Notes under the pieces: model-generated | What the model was told of the DNA's origin: nothing | Databases searched by the model: none | What the model saw: the letters and a program-made list of their open reading frames with translations, nothing else | NCBI GenBank assembly: GCA_029573925.1 | Contig: JAKQBV010000352.1 | Location: 1-7,873, forward strand | Origin: a bacterium | Lineage (GTDB): Bacteria > UBP15 > UBA6099 | Length of the DNA stretch: 7,873 nt | Direction of reading: 5' to 3' | In this document: one piece after another, positions 6,422-7,873 of the stretch | Numbering within the stretch: position 1 is the first letter of the stretch | Layout of the letters: each line of letters starts with the position of its first letter | Made by a program: the position numbers and the translations under genes

Positions 6422-7873
6422 CTATCTGACCATTGTGACCGCGCCTTTGAAATCCGGCCAGATATAGTATTCTTCCTCAAAGTCGCTTGCGACCACATCT
6501 CTCAGCGTCTTGCCGAGGTCGGAAATGTCTATCGCGGATAGAAAAGAGGCGAATCCAGTTCCGCCCATGAAAAGATGGCTGGTTGATGCGATTGTGTAAA
6601 AGGCTTTTTCGTCGAGCGGAATCCCATCGACAAATATATTGTTGACGCGCGACCCTGACGCAGCCGCTTCGTTCACAGCGAACTCAATCCCTGAAACCTG
6701 CAACAACATAGGATGTCTGAAGCCTGACACGGAGTGTTCGAGAGCTTCGCGAAGCTTCGCGCCGGACAGTCTTCCGGACACCACGTTTTGCCTAGTGTAA
6801 GCGGGAAGAACGGAGTACAGGTCAATCAGCTCGATGTCTCCCTCCGGGATGCTTGCCCCGATAAGCGTCGTGTCGATTACTGCAATCTGTGTCCCGGCGG
6901 CGTTGCGTATCGCGTCTGCTATGCGCCTTCCCAGTCTGTTCTCCTTCTGTCTTACGTCAGAAGCGTCAAGGTCTATGAGGCTGACCGCGATTTTCGTTTC
7001 GGCCCTCTTCGTGAACTCCTCGTAATAGACGTCGTATATCTCCTCAAGGTCTTTCGCTGCCGGGACGTCGGCAGTCGTTTCTATAATCGCGCTGCGTGTC
7101 TTTATTTCAGCGACTTTATTGTTTTCATCGAAGCCGAAAAGCAAATCAATACGTCCCACCGCCTCGCCTCTGCTCCCGGTGTTGAATATTTCCGTCTCGC
7201 CGACCTTTGCGGGAGGATATGCCCTTTTGTGGGTGTGTCCCCCAAAAATCATGTTTATTCCCGGAACTTTCTGAGCCAGAATCATGTCCTGTTCGAATCC
7301 GAGATGAGAAAGAACGATGACGAAGTCGGAATTCTGTTTAAGTTCAGGCATGAGAGCCGCGAGAGCTTCCGCCGGAGGGGTTATCCGTGTTCCTTCCAGA
7401 TAGGGCGGCCAGATGTAATCCTCGGTCTGCTGGGTGGCAAGCCCGACCACCGCTATCCTTGCTCCTTCGAATTCTCGGATGATGTACGGCTTTACGTTTG
7501 AAAAATCGCTCCCGGCGGGAAACAGCGCGTTCGCCGCCAGAAAGGCGAAGTCCGCGTTAGCGGCATGTTTCTCCAGCGCCGCCATTCCCCACTCGAAATC
7601 ATGGTTGCCTAGCGTCATTGCGTCGTATCCGGCGGCATTCAGCAACTCTATCATCGGCTCGCCTTTGAATGAATATACCAGAGGTGTTCCGTGAAGGAGG
7701 TCCCCGGCGTCGAGCGCGAGCGTATTCGGGTTCTCCGCCCGAACGCCTCTTATAATCGAAGCAGCTCTGAGGATTCCCTGTTCAGGCCGCAGCCCGGCGG
7801 TGGACGCGAAATCAGAGCCTCGCGCCGTTCCGTGCAGATCGTTCGTGTGCGTTATCGTCACCAACGCGGCTCG
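6422..7873 (-). CDS. UshA/5'-nucleotidase-family metallophosphatase, 5' end missing
   Basis: Predicted two-domain metallophosphoesterase of the UshA/5'-nucleotidase family. The frame stays open to the right edge; the TTG at 7864 sits inside the motif-bearing first strand, and the residues before it read RAA. The real start and a probable signal peptide therefore lie outside the window, and export to the periplasm is an inference. Counting from the TTG codon as residue 1, the dimetal site is complete: D9 and H11 (NDLHG), D55 (DAGDLLHGT), N87 and H88 (GNHDFEWG), H187 (SHLG), and H210 and H212 (GGHTH). The C-terminal 5'-nucleotidase domain (about 267-445) keeps NRLGRRIADAIRNA and LLQVSG, but its substrate-binding signatures are altered: the (N/S)GGGIR loop reads DTTLIGA (331-337), FGN reads AYT, and GGDG reads GGTG (434-437). 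Hydrolysis of a phosphoester is likely, but a nucleotide substrate is doubtful. It ends 72 bases before the dehydrogenase gene on the same strand. Confidence 0.88.
   Translation of the reverse strand, partial: RAALVTITHTNDLHGTARGSDFASTAGLRPEQGILRAASIIRGVRAENPNTLALDAGDLLHGTPLVYSFKGEPMIELLNAAGYDAMTLGNHDFEWGMAALEKHAANADFAFLAANALFPAGSDFSNVKPYIIREFEGARIAVVGLATQQTEDYIWPPYLEGTRITPPAEALAALMPELKQNSDFVIVLSHLGFEQDMILAQKVPGINMIFGGHTHKRAYPPAKVGETEIFNTGSRGEAVGRIDLLFGFDENNKVAEIKTRSAIIETTADVPAAKDLEEIYDVYYEEFTKRAETKIAVSLIDLDASDVRQKENRLGRRIADAIRNAAGTQIAVIDTTLIGASIPEGDIELIDLYSVLPAYTRQNVVSGRLSGAKLREALEHSVSGFRHPMLLQVSGIEFAVNEAAASGSRVNNIFVDGIPLDEKAFYTIASTSHLFMGGTGFASFLSAIDISDLGKTLRDVVASDFEEEYYIWPDFKGAVTMVR

Noticed and set aside
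6743..6756. Perfect 14-base palindrome AGCTTCGCGAAGCT
   Set aside because: It lies inside the phosphatase coding region over the ordinary KLREALEH segment and has no partner copy or regulatory setting, so it is probably chance.
6734..7501. Open frame (255 codons) on the + strand opposite the metallophosphatase
   Set aside because: It is antisense to conserved metallophosphatase motifs and has no recognisable protein family.
7862..7864. TTG at 7864 as the true start of the metallophosphatase
   Set aside because: The frame is open to the window edge, the first catalytic strand would begin at once with no leader, and family members normally have an N-terminal signal peptide. The gene is better treated as cut by the window.
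6422..7873. SoxB-type thiosulfohydrolase, a relative of 5'-nucleotidases
   Set aside because: No sox genes are present nearby, and the altered C-terminal motifs are not ones I can tie to SoxB. A generic UshA-family call is safer.

Overview
The window is a moderately GC-rich, gene-dense bacterial stretch with four protein-coding genes, two of them cut by the window edges. No rRNA, tRNA, CRISPR array or insertion sequence was seen. A Gram-negative, carbohydrate-using bacterium is the most likely source: there is a sugar ABC permease, a large Sec-exported alpha-mannosidase with wall- or glycan-type accessory domains, and a UshA-type (normally periplasmic) metallophosphatase. The phylum cannot be fixed from this sequence alone.

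Layout. The left half reads on the + strand. It holds the last 53 codons of an RbsC-type sugar ABC transporter permease (1-164), then, after 40 bases, a 1459-residue secreted GH38 alpha-mannosidase (205-4584) closed by a rho-independent terminator that begins at its stop codon. The right half reads on the - strand: a UshA/5'-nucleotidase-family metallophosphatase whose start lies beyond the right edge (6422-7873), then a 72-base gap with a good sigma70-like promoter, then an iron-type alcohol dehydrogenase carrying a C-terminal SCP2-like lipid-binding domain (4670-6349). The two groups converge on an 85-base intergenic region. No gene-free stretch exceeds 86 bases.

How the genes fit together. 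The permease and the mannosidase look like one transcription unit for releasing mannose from glycans outside the cytoplasm and importing a sugar. The - strand pair is less obviously linked. The phosphatase has intact metal-binding motifs, but its C-terminal domain has lost most of the residues that hold the nucleotide in UshA. The alcohol dehydrogenase is a two-domain fusion suggesting that an aldehyde or alcohol of a lipid-like molecule is handled. These two proteins are the most unusual items in the window. No complete undescribed multi-gene system is evident.
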